A stretch of 64,000 nt of DNA from Cyclaneusma minus. Its lineage: Eukaryota > Ascomycota > Leotiomycetes > Marthamycetales > Marthamycetaceae. Positions 31,662 through 43,447 of this stretch are shown here, piece by piece. The stretch is from contig JAKZHN010000032.1 in assembly GCA_037179335.1 (NCBI GenBank), positions 62,001 through 126,000 on the forward strand, read 5' to 3'. Below the pieces are notes generated by a model. It did not search any database. It worked only from the letters and a program-made list of their open reading frames with translations, and was not told the DNA's origin. Every line of letters begins with the position of its first letter. The first letter of the stretch is position 1. A program made the translations under genes and the position numbers.

Positions 31662-32936
31662 TTAAGACTCGGTTGCTGGAGCGGCCTCAGTCTTGGGCTC
31701 CTCCGTGGCCTCGGCAGTCTCGGCAGGCTTCTCCTCCTTAGGGGCCTCAGCTGGAGCAGCAGCTTCGGGCTCGCCGCTGTCGGAAGAGGTCCAGAGGGTC
31801 AGGTTGTCGCGGAGGAGTTGCATGATGAGGGTGCTGTCGCGGTAAGACTCCTCAGACAGCGAGTCGAGCTCAGCAATGGCATCGTCGAAAGCCTGCTTGG
31901 CAAGGTGGCAGGCACGGTCGGGGGAGTTCAAAATCTCGTAGTAGAACACGGAGAAGTTGAGAGCCAGTCCGAGGCGGATCGGGTGAGTGGGGGTAAGCTC
32001 GGTCTGGGCAACGTCGGTAGCGTTCTGCAGAGCAACTCATTAGCTTCCATTCTCTGGATCCAGCAGACCAGACGAATTACCTTGTAAGCCTCGTGGGCAG
32101 CGGTGGCAGCAACCTTGCGCTTCTCTCCAGAGGCGAACTCGGCCAGGTAACGGTGGTAGTCACCCTTCCTGTAATGAGTCAGCTCCGGCATCGACGACAT
32201 GCGACCATGGGTCCGAGCGATAAGGCGTACATCTTGTGGTAGAAAACCTTGGACTCGCCAGACTCGGCCTTGGGGATCAAGGACTCGTCCAAAACGTCGA
32301 GAACATCCTGGCAGACCTTCTCGAGCTCGGTCTCGATCTTCTGGCGGTAGTCACGGATGGTGGGAACGTGCTTGTCGGTTCCCTTGGACTCCTCCTTCTG
32401 CTCGATTGACGAGATGATTCTCCAGGATGCACGCCTGGTACCGACGACATTCTTGTAGGCAACCGAGAGCAGGTTGCGCTCGTCAACGGTCAATTCTCCT
32501 CCGAGCTACAGCGAGCGGACCAGGTCAGCTCCACAGGTCCACAGCACAAACAGATAAGGACACCACCAGCCTGGCCCAGCAGACTCTCGCAGGCATGGAC
32601 ATACCTTGGCAACCTCCTTCATGTACGAGACCATCTCATCGTAGCGCTCGGCCTGCTCACAGAGCCTCGCAAGGAAGGTCTTGCTGGAAGGCTATCAGTA
32701 TCGGTTGTCCCGGGTTGCTGGGAGAGACAGAGTCGGGGGCACAAACTTTTCACGCTGCAGAGAGAAGACAGAAGTCAGCTCGCCATCACATAGAGAGGGG
32801 GGGCAGAGGAGCTGGCGCTGGCGGGCGCAGCAACGACGACACGATAAGGCTTCCGTAGAGTTCTTCGAACGTCCAACGGAAGAGCTTGGGACGGTCGCGC
32901 GGGGCAGTCACTGGTGCAACTTACTTCGGAAGTCAT
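31662..32936 (-). CDS. BMH1: 14-3-3 family protein
   Basis: Dimeric phosphoserine/phosphothreonine-binding adaptor. Six exons: 32925-32936, 32747-32754, 32605-32683, 32231-32505, 32081-32168 and 31662-32024 (274 aa). The first two coding exons are 12 and 8 nt; joined they give MTSERENKTFLARLCEQAERYDEM, split here as MTSE, REN and KTFLARLCEQ, matching fungal 14-3-3 N-termini of the ERESKTFLARL type. Phosphopeptide pocket residues are the Lys and Arg of AYKNVVGTRRASWR and the Arg-Tyr of DYHRYLAEF. SVFYYEILNSPDRAC and DNLTLWTSD-like ends are conserved. The tail after LTLWTSS is Glu/Ala/Pro-rich, as usual. The symbol denotes the family only, since yeast has two copies. Confidence 0.95.
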
Positions 32937-34299
32937 CTTGCAGACGGCGTCGGATTGAATGGGACGTAGAGCGTGGAAGATGGGTGGATGGCGGGTATGG
33001 AGGCAAAGAGGAGGTCAGGGATGTGGCGGTTTGGAGTGGATATGAGTAGTCTCGTGAGTTTGAAGATTGATTTTGGTTTTCGAAGCGAGAGCGGCACCGA
33101 ACTGGCATTAAAGTCGCCAGCGCGCACGGGCTCGCCAGGCAGGACGGCAGGCTGTTGACCTCGAGCACAGCAAACGCCCTCCCTGAGTAAACAAACCCCC
33201 CAATAAGAAAACAGGCTCCACCCAGGAATATTACACGTGTAGGTGGAGAGGAGAGTTGCAACCACCCAGCGAAAGCTACAACGCATGAGGGGGCAAGTGT
33301 TGAATAACATGCACGGTCTCTCTACCTAGATTGATTTGATTACCTGCATCACGACCACTCTTAGAAGGGCTTTCACGAGGGTAGTGCGACAGCCGTCTGT
33401 TCGTTCCAAAAAGGGGCGAATTTCCAGTCGCCGGGTGGACTGGAGGGGCTCCAGTCCTGCTCTTAAAATAGCTTTAGCAGCCTTATGCTATCAAAATGGG
33501 TACATTTGTACCGTTCCAAACATTGAATAAGAGTGTTCTTCGTTATCTGCTTTTATTTGTGCTGTTGTTTCTGTACATGTATCCCACTCTGGTTGGACTG
33601 TTCCCAGTCCCACGGTCCAGGAAACTTCAGCTCAAAGGCCAACCAGAAATTCCGCGGGCCGGGTCTCTTGACGTGGTATGATGTTGTTTGTCGATGTTGA
33701 CTCGTCGAGGGTCCACAGCCAGTCGCAATGGGCTTCAATCTTATCACACACAATCGAGGCCTTGCAGGGCGGCTGTGTGCGCTGGCGACTTTCAGAACCA
33801 ATGATCCTTCTGACGAAACAAGAAGAGGCGCTGAGAGCATCGAATCACGCTCCCTGCCAGCAGACCTGACCCGATAGCCGCCGTGTTCGTGATACATCAA
33901 TGTCTCCAGAGCGAATAGACACACCCGGCCCAACCGCTCAACGGACCACGAGGTCTTTCGTAACAGTTGACCACTGGCACGACCGGTTCTCATGTGGAGG
34001 CCCCGTATCGACAACAATGACGATAAGATCATAGAATCTGCATAGTTTGATACTTAGGGATACTCGAAATAAATATAAATGTTCTTATGACTGCGCATAT
34101 TATTCTAGATGATAGAAAATTTATTCAAGATCCAGTAACTCCTCTAGGTATGCTTTGGGGACGTCACGCCTTCATGTTCCGCTCGGCAGAAGCCGAAGGG
34201 CCGCCACTTCGCGAATAACGTTAACTGGGAGCTCTGAGCTCCGCAAACATACCTTCCCAGCCCTCAATCCCCAAACCATCACAAAATCGCGGCGTCAAA
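32937..34299. promoter_or_regulatory. Divergent intergenic region, 14-3-3 and txl1
   Basis: 1.36 kb between opposite starts. It should hold both promoters. It also contains a perfect 9-bp-stem palindrome at 33437-33457. A stretch at about 34040-34145 may be a strongly decayed copy of the 19-bp repeat. No gene seen. Confidence 0.4.
33437..33457. repeat. Perfect palindrome, 9-bp arms, 3-nt loop
   Basis: GGACTGGAG, then GGG, then CTCCAGTCC. The surrounding sequence repeats the words CCAGTC and GGACTG several times (33423-33430, 33596-33612), suggesting part of a small repeat. Confidence 0.6.
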
Positions 34300-35562
34300 A
34301 TGTCCAAGACAGTGCAGATCAGGTCGGCGGCCCACTTTGCCGAGCAGCTCACCAAGTCAAAGATAGTCGTGACTGACTGTGAGTTCATGTTCCCTCGCGT
34401 TCTGAAGCTTGTGAAGCTTGCGGCTGCCCCACCATAGCAGCTATCTTTCAATACAGAATTGACTGGTTTCATGAAGCATGACTGCTGACCCTGGGAATAG
34501 TCTGGGCAGACTGGTGTGGACCATGTAAGGCTGTGGCACCCATATTCGAGACACTCTCGCAACAGCTCTCGAGACCCGGCGGAATCACTTTCACAAAGGT
34601 CAATGTAGACCAGCACAAGGATATCGCAGCGAAGTACTTGGTGACGGCGTATGGAACCAGTCCCTTCTACCACACGAACTGTATAATCGCGCTCAATCTT
34701 CACTCGATTTGCTAACCTAGACTTTCACAGTATGCCCACCTTTATGGTCTTCAAGAACGGACAAGAGGTTGAGAAGGTAGTCGGCGCCAACGTCAAGCAA
34801 CTCCGAGACGTCGTCAGCAAGCTGGCTGCCGAAGCCGATGGCTCTTCTTCATTCTCTTCCGGCAGTGGCAGTACTAGCACTTGGCTCAAGACGGAACTGC
34901 CACGAGGATACAGCGATGTAACGGACCAGGTGGAGATCAGGGGCTTGGATCTACTGAACAGCGATACCTCGAAAGGCGCCGTACGAAGCCTGTTCGACGC
35001 CTCGAAGCCGAGTGGTCTGGATGCGAAGGGCAAAACGGAGGCTGGAAAGGCTGATTGGGTCGAGAGTGACACAGATGAGCAGTTGATGCTATTCATACCG
35101 TTCCAGTCTTCGCTGAAGATCCATACTCTACTGGTAAGTGAAGCAATCGTTCACATGGGTCACGTCTAACTCGTTTTTATATCCGAAACAGTGCTAATTC
35201 TTGATACTCCACAGATCACCTCCCTCCCTCCCGAGGAAGACGACGATGAGGTCCCCATGCGCCCCAAAACCATCAACCTCTACAGCAACCGCCCGCACAT
35301 CCTCGGATTCGAAGAAGCGGATGATATCCCATCTACGCAGACGATCACTCTGGAAGCTAAGGATTGGGATGAGACCGGTACAGCATCCATCCCGCTACGC
35401 TTTGTGAAGTTCCAGAACGTGACCAGCTTGGTGATTTTTGTGGTTGATGGTGATGGCGATGCGGAGAGGACGAGAGTTGATCGCTTACGAATCATTGGCG
35501 AGACGGGAGAGAAGAGGGAGATGGGCAAATTGGAGAAGATCGGTGATGAGCCTGGCGAGTAG
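34300..35562 (+). CDS. txl1: Thioredoxin-PITH domain protein (TXNL1/Txl1 type)
   Basis: Thioredoxin-like protein fused to a PITH domain; orthologues (human TXNL1, fission yeast Txl1) associate with the 26S proteasome. Exons 34300-34378, 34501-34648, 34731-35133 and 35215-35562 (325 aa), all junctions in phase. The thioredoxin domain fills about 1-105, with the active site WADWCGPCK at residues 28-36, crossing just after the first junction, and the cis-Pro strand AMPTFMVFKNG at the third. The PITH domain spans about 130-310, with WVESDTDEQLMLFIPFQ and IRSL-type beta strands, ending GNVTSLVIFV-like (QNVTSLVIFVVDG). Both catalytic cysteines are present. Proteasome association is family knowledge; the genes PUP3 and ECM29 lie 8-12 kb away. 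Confidence 0.93.
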
Positions 35563-36037
35563 AGTACGAGCTTGACTGGGCTACAATTTGGGGGCACAGC
35601 ATATGGGTGGTTTGCTGCTACATCCTACATGAGGAGATATTAGACAGTCTCGGCGAACCCAAGGCGATGCATGCCTACGCAATTGAATGCTGGAAAGCCA
35701 TGCGAGCTCCACCTCGTCACTATTACTAAAAAAATGCCAGTCAAACATTGAAGTGTCGTATAAATGCAAAAAGCTTGATAACATAGCTTCGAAGTGTCTC
35801 TAGCTCGCGGGGTGGAAGATCGGAACAACCATTTCCCGGGATGAGGGACAGCTCTATTCGTAGAAGTGTCCTTTCAAGATTAAGAATCACCTAGAAACAC
35901 GCTCGCCACTATATACTCCCACCACCAGGAGCAAGCTATATCAACCTTTCTTGCATGCAGCAAAACCTTCGTTCAAGGATCGCGACTTTCAGAGTCCAAA
36001 ACTCGAGCTCCACACGCCTCCATCCCGCGACGTCAAC
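35563..36037. promoter_or_regulatory. txl1 3' end and SERCA gene promoter
   Basis: 475 bp between two genes in the same direction. A TATATA at 35910-35915 lies about 125 bp before the SERCA start and could be its TATA element. Nothing else recognised. Confidence 0.4.
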
Positions 36038-39000
36038 ATGGAGAATGCGTATGCGCAATCCACAGAAGACGTCTTGAAGGCCTTCTCTGTGGAAGAGACT
36101 TCTGGCCTTGCAGACGCTCAAGTAGTTACTTCAAGACAAAAGCACGGTCGCAATGGTGAGTCTACAATGCTTCCCTGCCTCCGAGGGCGCAACTTGAAGC
36201 TTGTACTGATAGGCGTCACAATAGCTATCGCAGAAGAGCCACCCACCCCGATTTGGGAGCTCATCCTCGAGCAATTCAAAGACCAGCTTGTCATAATCCT
36301 CTTGGGCTCCGCTGCCATCTCATTTGTCTTGGCTCTCTTCGAAGAGGATGGCGGATGGGGGGCTTTTGTTGACCCGGCCGTTGTATGTGGACATCCCTCG
36401 TAATCGCACGGAATCTAGCTAATGTGCATCAGATCTTGACCATCCTCATCCTCAACGCAGTCGTCGGTGTCTCACAAGAAAGCAGTGCAGAGAAAGCGAT
36501 CGCAGCGCTGCAGGAATACTCCGCGAATGAAGCAAAGGTACTCCGAAATGGCCATGTTACGCGTGTCAAAGCCGAAGACCTTGTACCTGGAGATATCATC
36601 ACCGTGTCCGTCGGAGACCGGATCCCCGCAGATTGTCGAGTCATCGCCATACAAAGCAACAGCTTCGCTGTCGACCAAGCCATTCTAACCGGCGAAAGTG
36701 AGAGTGTCGGCAAGGATACAGCCGCGGTACACGATGCAACTGCTGTCAAGCAGGACCAAACGAATATGCTCTTCTCTGGAACAACCGTTGTTACCGGGCA
36801 TGCTACAGCTATCGTTGTCCTGACTGGATCTTCTACCGCCATTGGCGACATCCACGAGAGTATCTCGGCTCAGATTTCAGAGCCGACGCCGTTGAAGCAG
36901 AAGCTGAACGATTTTGGCGACACGCTCGCAAAGGTTATCACAGTGATCTGTATACTCGTCTGGCTTATCAACATCCAGCACTTCAACGATCCTGTTCATG
37001 GCAGCTGGGCCAAAGGAGCCATTTACTATCTGAAGATTGCTGTGTCACTTGGAGTCGCAGCCATCCCAGAAGGTCTCGCTGTTGTTATCACGACATGTCT
37101 CGCCTTGGGTACACGCAAAATGGCTGCCAAGAATGCTGTCGTCCGGAGCTTGCCCTCCGTCGAAACTCTGGGTAGCTGTAGTGTGGTCTGCTCGGACAAG
37201 ACGGGCACACTCACTACCAATCAGATGAGCGTCGGCAAAGTCGTCTACATCAATGAAGCAGGAACAGGTTTGGTTGAACTTTCGGTTGAAGGGACCACCT
37301 TTGCACCACAGGGGAGCATTTTGTCAAACGGTAACTCTATCTCTGACATTGCTGCAAAATCCAAGACGATATTTCAGATGACAGAAGTCTCTGCCGTTTG
37401 CAACGAAGCTCAACTTGCTTTCGATTCTAAAGCTGGCACCTACTCAAATGTTGGAGAGCCCACAGAAGGCGCTCTCAGGGTTTTAGTCGAGAAGATTGGT
37501 ACCCCGGACGCTGCTCATAACCAAACTAGAGCATCAATGCCAGTTCAGGATACTCTTCATCTAGCAAGTGCGTGGTATGAGAAGAACTCTCCCCGCCTGG
37601 CGACTTATGAATTCTCCCGCGATCGTAAGAGTATGTCGGTTCTGGTTGGAGACAGTACCAGCCAGAGGCTGCTCGTTAAGGGTGCTCCAGAGGCTATCAT
37701 CGATAGGTGCACGCACACTCTCGTGGGTGCAAACGGTAAAAAGGTTGCTTTGGATGGCAAGCTGTCCGAGCTCTTGATGAAAGAGGTCGTCGAATATGGA
37801 AACCGAGGACTCCGTGTTATCGCCCTTGCAAGCATTGACGATGTGGCATCGAATCCCCTGCTGAAGAAAGCCAAAACTTCCAGCGATTATTCCCAGCTTG
37901 AGCAGAAGATGACCTTGCTTGGCCTTGTCGGTATGCTGGATCCCCCTCGCCCCGAAGTCGCACACGCTATTGAGAAATGCAAGCAAGCCGGTATCCGTGT
38001 TATTGTTATTACTGGGGACAACCAAAACACCGCTGAGACAATCTGCCGTCAAATCGGAGTCTTTGGCGAGACGGAGGATTTGACAGGCAAGAGTTACACC
38101 GGACGGGAATTTGATAGTCTTAGCGAAAGCGAGCAACTGGAAGCGGCAAAGAGAGCGTCCCTGTTCTCTCGTGTGGAACCTACCCACAAGTCCAAATTGG
38201 TCGATCTTCTTCAATCTGCAGGAGAGGTTGTGGCAATGACTGGCGATGGTGTCAACGATGCGCCAGCCTTGAAGAAATCCGACATTGGAGTCGCCATGGG
38301 ATCCGGTACCGATGTTGCCAAACTAGCTGCCGACATGGTCCTCGCCGACGATAACTTCGCAACCATTGAGGTGGCCATTGAAGAAGGACGTTCTATCTAC
38401 AACAACACTCAACAGTTCATTCGATACCTGATCTCCTCTAACATCGGCGAAGTTGTCTCTATCTTCCTAACAGCCGCTATTGGCATGCCAGAGGCACTTA
38501 TTCCGGTTCAGCTTCTTTGGGTCAACCTTGTCACCGATGGTCTTCCAGCAACTGCTCTCTCCTTCAACCCACCTGATCACGATGTCATGAAGCGACAGCC
38601 CCGCAAACGTGACGAAGCCCTTGTGGGTGGCTGGCTGTTCTTCCGCTACATGGTGATTGGTGTCTACGTCGGAATTGCCACAGTTGCCGGATACGCTTGG
38701 TGGTTTATGTACAATGCAGAGGGCCCTCAGATCACTTTCTGGCAATTGACGCACTTCCACAGCTGCTCCTCCAAGTTCCCGGAAATCGGCTGCGAGATCT
38801 TCTCGAACGATATGGCCAAGTCTGCAACAACAGTGTCATTGTCCATCCTCGTTGTCATCGAGATGCTCAATGCCATGAACGCCCTGTCGTCCAGCGAATC
38901 GCTCTTCACCCTCCCTCTGTGGGACAACATGATGCTCGTTTACGCAATCACGCTCTCCATGGCCCTTCACTTTGCACTTTTGTACACGCCATTTCTGCAA

Positions 39001-39219
39001 AGCTTGTTCTCGATCTTGCCGCTGAACTGGAACGAATGGAAGGCGGTTCTGGCCATCAGTGCGCCTGTTATGTAAGACTATCCCTCCTAAGCCGTTGTAA
39101 GCCAAGTAAGAGACTAACAATACTACAACAGTGTCATTGACGAGATTCTGAAGCTCGCCGAGCGCCAGTTCTTCATGCAGAAGACCAACATGATAGAGAA
39201 GAAGCCCAAAAAAGAGTAG
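36038..39219 (+). CDS. SERCA-type Ca2+-transporting P-type ATPase
   Basis: P2A-type calcium pump of the endoplasmic reticulum. Exons 36038-36155, 36225-36382, 36433-39071 and 39132-39219 (1000 aa), introns 50-69 nt, all in phase. Motifs in order: actuator ILTGESESVGK; helix M4 AAIPEGLAVVITTCLALGTR with Ca2+-binding residues; phosphorylation site CSDKTGTLTTNQ with Asp 347; nucleotide site LLVKGAPEAII; hinge MTGDGVNDAPALKKSDIG; M6 LLWVNLVTDGLPATAL. Length and the N-terminal ELILEQFKDQLVIILL fit SERCA rather than Golgi Pmr1 (shorter) or plasma-membrane Pmc1 (longer). Baker's yeast lacks SERCA but filamentous fungi keep it (nca-1 of Neurospora). The C-terminus ends KKPKKE, a dilysine-type context compatible with ER retrieval. 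Confidence 0.95.
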
Positions 39220-40407
39220 ACGCACTCTGCGAAGGGTCGGTATAGCATGGTAGAACTAGAGACCAGTCACCAGACTAGCATTTGTATGCTAGTCATAGAT
39301 GATAAACAAAATTGCATTTTGATTTCTGAGAATCATATTTGTCCCACCAGGGATTGTAGGATCTAGTTGTGTGCCCGATGGCCGATTGGTGTTTGCATCA
39401 AACTGTTGAGGCAGCAGTGAGATGAAGTCGGGATAATTGGAACCGCCTATCCTCTCCACCCTCTTACCCTGAGAACCCCCAATTACCTAGTCTACAGTCT
39501 CTATGGAATCGTGGTCCGTGGAATCGTGAATATCGCAAGTAACCAAAAACATCCCCGATGATTGAGGATATTCCAAGTGACTAAGAATGCCCAAATAAGC
39601 AGGAATAGTCCAAGCAATTCGGCATATTTCAGACTGGATGATTAGGAGCCTATGCTACGGTGGCGATGCCATGCCGTATCCAGACATTTTCCATGTCTTC
39701 CCGAGAGATCAGCGATCGCAAGTCAGCTGTCGACCTAGCTGGTCCTCCTGCTGCGAGTTTGGAATGAAGCAAAGCCACTGTCCAAATCGCGAAGCCTACA
39801 GCTCTCTTGCTCAAGGCCCGCTGGCAGCTTGCTTGCAACAAAAGTTAGTGTGGGCAGACAAACTTGAGCAGCCACTCGAAGGCAAGGTTGGCGGATGGGT
39901 TGCATGTAGATAAATGGTGACAAGATGGAGGGGGTATAGAGAGAAAGAATGTTGGCAGAAGTTGGCTTCAGAGTTTATGTACGGTTGAGATCATTGCTCC
40001 GCGGACTGTGAGGTCTTTGGAGCGGTCATCCTCTTCCTATTATATAAATCGGTCATCACCAGCCATGAAGAAGGAAGGAAGCTTCAATCAATCCCTTGCA
40101 AGAAATTTATTTGCGTGCGCGCGATGAGCTGCTGACTAAGGCGCGCTAGTGCCGCATAGAGAGAGACATTTAGCGTCCGCATTCAGAAGGAGTACTTCAG
40201 AAATCCGACCTAGAAATCCGACCTCCCAGCCCTTGGTTTTCAGCCTCAACTACGGTTAATCAATATACCGCGGCCCCTCTACGTCGTCGCAAACCTCGAC
40301 CACTCTGCCACGGTCTTCTTGTCCGGGAAAATTTCTCTGTCGTACGCTGGCTGCCCAGAGCGCGAGAATCCTACGCGCAGTGACACGTACGCTGAGCCTT
40401 CACCAGC
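39220..40407. other. Intergenic region with a short 19-bp repeat stretch
   Basis: 1.19 kb between two plus-strand genes. It holds four repeat units at 39549-39632. The PRP39 promoter should lie in the last few hundred bases, where no named element was recognised. Open frames at 39638-39913 and on the opposite strand look non-coding. Confidence 0.4.
39549..39632. repeat. 19-bp dispersed repeat, about 4 diverged units
   Basis: Units such as TAAGCAGGAATAGTCCAAG (19 nt) and TGACTAAGAATGCCCAAA (18 nt), flanked by a unit with GGATATTCCAAG. Same family as the larger arrays, more diverged. Confidence 0.6.
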
Positions 40408-42738
40408 ATGGCCGACAACCATTTTGGAGGCTCCGATGAGGAGAGCGCCGAGATCAAGAAGCTGAACGAGAAAGTGGTGAGTGGATCCGAATTTTGCGCG
40501 TGAAGCACCGCAGCAAATCTATGCTCACCGGCTGACTCCTTATCAGCTGGAAGACAGCGACAGCTTCGAGAACTGGGAAGCCCTCGTCCGCGCCGCTGAA
40601 ACGCTCGAAGGCGGCCTGAATCGCAATTCAAGCCCCCAGGCCATCTCCACCGTCCGGGACGCTTACGATCGCTTCCTCGCCAAGTTTCCCCTGTTATTCG
40701 GATACTGGAAGAAATATGCCGACCTCGAGTTCTCTATCGCAGGGACAGAAGCAGCCGAGATGGTAAGAAGCCCTCCCAAGGCGACGAAACTTGCAGAGCG
40801 CTGACACTTGCACAGGTGTACGAGCGAGGGGTCGCGAGCATTACCAACTCCGTGGACCTCTGGACCGACTACTGCTCCTTCAAAGTTGACACGAGCCACG
40901 ATCCTGATGTGATCAGAGAGTAAGTATACATGGACGCTTTCCTTCCCTTAACACAGGCACACACACACAGCTATGCGATCTTCGGTCGGCTGGGATGCTT
41001 GCTATTCCGTGATATCCATATCGTCGCAGACGGTGAGAGTTACCAGCAATTATCCACATGTGTTGGAAACTCTTCTCACGCTCATGACCAGATCTCCTTT
41101 TCATGCTATTACACATCGCTTCCCCGTCGTAACACCTTGCACATACATGTCTTTGGTGTGGATGAGCTTTGAGAGTCATCACCAAGTCCGCGAAAAGAGT
41201 CCTTCCTGTATTTGCACTCCTTGCCACCTCTATCTTGCTCCTATCTCCCCTGACCAGACTTAGCTAATCGTGATGAGCAGACTCTTCGAGCGCGGCGCTA
41301 CCTGTGTCGGCCTGGATTTCCTCGCTCACCCGTTCTGGGATAAATATCTGGAATTTGAGGAGCGTTTGGACGCCCAAGATCTGTCAAAGATCTTTGCTAT
41401 TCTGAGCAGGGTGATCAATATTCCGATGCACCAATATGCTAGGTATTTCGAAAGATTCCGCCAGATGGCACACACTCGGCCTTTGACCGAGTTGGTTTCC
41501 ACGGATGAGCTCGAGCGATTCAGAGCCGAGGTGGAGAGCGAGAGCATGATTGCTCAAGCGGGACCAAAAGGACAACTTGAAATTGAGCGGGAAATCCGGA
41601 CCAAGATTGATAATCACCACCTCACAATCTTCCAAACCACTCAGACCGAGACCACAAAGAGGTGGACTTACGAATCCGAGATCAAGCGTCCCTACTTTCA
41701 TGTTACCGAGCTGGATCACCACCAGCTCAGCAGCTGGAGGAAGTATCTTGATTTCGAGGAAGCGGAAGGTGACTACAACCGCGTCCACTTCCTGTATGAA
41801 CGCTGTCTGGTTACCTGCGCCTTCTACGACGAGTTCTGGTTTCGGTATGCTCGTTGGATGCTTGCCCAGCCAAACAAGGACGAGGAGGTGCGAAATATCT
41901 ACCAAAGAGCAAGCACTCTTTTCGTTCCCATCAGCAGACCGGGCATCCGGCTGCAGTACGCCTACTTTGAAGAGATGTCAGGTCGATTGGATGTGGCTCG
42001 GGCGATTCATGAAGCCATCCTCATTCCTCTTCCTGGTCACGTGGAGACGATTATTTCATTGGCCAATCTCCAGAGGCGACAAAGTGGTCTTGAGGCGGCT
42101 ATTGAGGTATTCAAAGCCCAAATCGACTCACCCGCTGTCGACCTGTACGCAAAAGCTGCGTTGGTTGCTGAATGGGCAGTACTTCTGTGGAAGTTCAAGG
42201 GATCGGTGGAAGAAGCTCGGCAGGTGTTTACTAGCAACAAGCAATGGTATCTGGATAGCCGACCCTTCTGGGAACAGTACTTGAAGTTTGAGCTGGAGCA
42301 ACCCACCACTTCGGAAACGGAAAGCGAGAACCACAAGAGGATCAAGCAGGTTTACGATGATCTGAGGCAGCAGAGTCAAATGTCCCTGGCCACCATCCGG
42401 GAACTATCCCATTACTACCTCAGGTACCTGCAGTCGAGAGGTTCCAAGGATGCCATGAAGGAGTACATGCAGGTTGACAGGGAGATCAACGGACCTGTCT
42501 CGGTGCAGCCGAAAAAACTTGGTCAAGATGGGAAGGACAGCAAAGCAGGCCTGCACAATGGCACGTCTGGCGAGCTGGATAGAGATGGGAACCGCAAAGG
42601 GGAAAATCTCTATCCCAGATACTACCAACAACCTACAGCTGAGACGACGTCTTTGACCGTAAGCTCACAATTCCTTTTCCCCATAAGCCTCTACAACGCT
42701 AATGATCTTCTCCTTAGGGAACGGCAAGCTTTCACTGA
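40408..42738 (+). CDS. PRP39: Pre-mRNA splicing factor Prp39 (U1 snRNP, HAT repeats)
   Basis: U1 snRNP component that helps commit pre-mRNA to splicing. Exons 40408-40476, 40547-40762, 40816-40919, 41281-42658 and 42718-42738 (595 aa). The third intron is 361 nt, the longest in the window. The protein is a chain of HAT (half-a-TPR) repeats from about residue 25 to 510, each with aromatic pairs such as FGYWKKYADLEF, LWTDYCSFKV, FWDKYLEFEERL, LSSWRKYLDFEEAEGD and FWEQYLKFELEQ. The final exon gives a short end TSLTGTASFH. If the last intron is not removed the frame runs on to 42931, but that extension is not family-like. Length fits fission yeast Prp39. Confidence 0.92.
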
Positions 42739-43447
42739 GCGTACGCCTGATGGTCGCATCTCGCATATCGAGCGGGGAGGCAGTACAGCTATTGGCGAGG
42801 GACAACGGGGCCTCTTTCAAAGCAACGCACGTGATTGTATAACCAGGGTTTCTCGGCATTATGGGGTTGCCTGGGGGCTTTCTGTTGTATTGTGTTGGGG
42901 TTCAGATGCTAAAAGCATGGAGGATAGCTAGATATCATAAGTTGGTGGCCTCTTGATTCCCCATGAAGACAGTCACACAGGTAGCCCAATATCAACAGCG
43001 GTAACAGGAAGACTGCTGGTTATTAGGACTCTTCCTATTAAACATAGGGGTAACCTAAATCCTACACGCTGTGTTCAGACTGCATTTACTGAGCGTGATC
43101 TGGAATATCTTTATACTCTGATCATAGAGGCAATCTTCAAGTCTCTAGGATATCCCTGATGATTGGGGATTTGTTGGCGCTTACTTTTTAAAAATTTGGG
43201 GCGTTGAAAAGCAGTCGCGTCAATCGCCCAGGTGTATGTTTAGAGATTGGTGGTGTCGGCACAAGATTAAGGCTGAGGCCCGAGCTCCACTCTGAGCTCA
43301 CTTGAACGGTCCAAACGCGAAGCCTCGTCTACCTAAAGTGCGAATAGACGCAAGCAAGTCGCAGCTCTCCATCTCCAACTCCCAGTCCTCCTTCAAACAG
43401 CTGGAAGCGTCATATCCAGCTCTTCTCCATCAAATCAAATCCCCGCC
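42739..43447. promoter_or_regulatory. PRP39 3' end and PUP3 promoter region
   Basis: 709 bp. It contains a short diverged stretch of the 19-bp repeat at 43095-43170 and a pyrimidine-rich leader (about 43360-43440) before the PUP3 start. A proteasome control element (GGTGGCAAA) was looked for and not found. Confidence 0.4.
43095..43170. repeat. 19-bp dispersed repeat, about 4 diverged units
   Basis: Recurrent GATCTGGAATATCT, GATCATAGAGGCAATCT and TCTAGGATATCCCTGA words with 18-24 nt spacing. Assigned to the family by the GGAATATC/GGATATCC cores; unit borders are blurred. Confidence 0.5.

Noticed and set aside
33553..34032. 160-codon minus-strand open frame between 14-3-3 and txl1
   Set aside because: No domain, odd composition, overlaps small repeat words; no splice partners that improve it.
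42659..42931. Read-through extension of PRP39 to 42931
   Set aside because: It runs through a consensus donor and acceptor and yields sequence unlike Prp39; the spliced short end is preferred.
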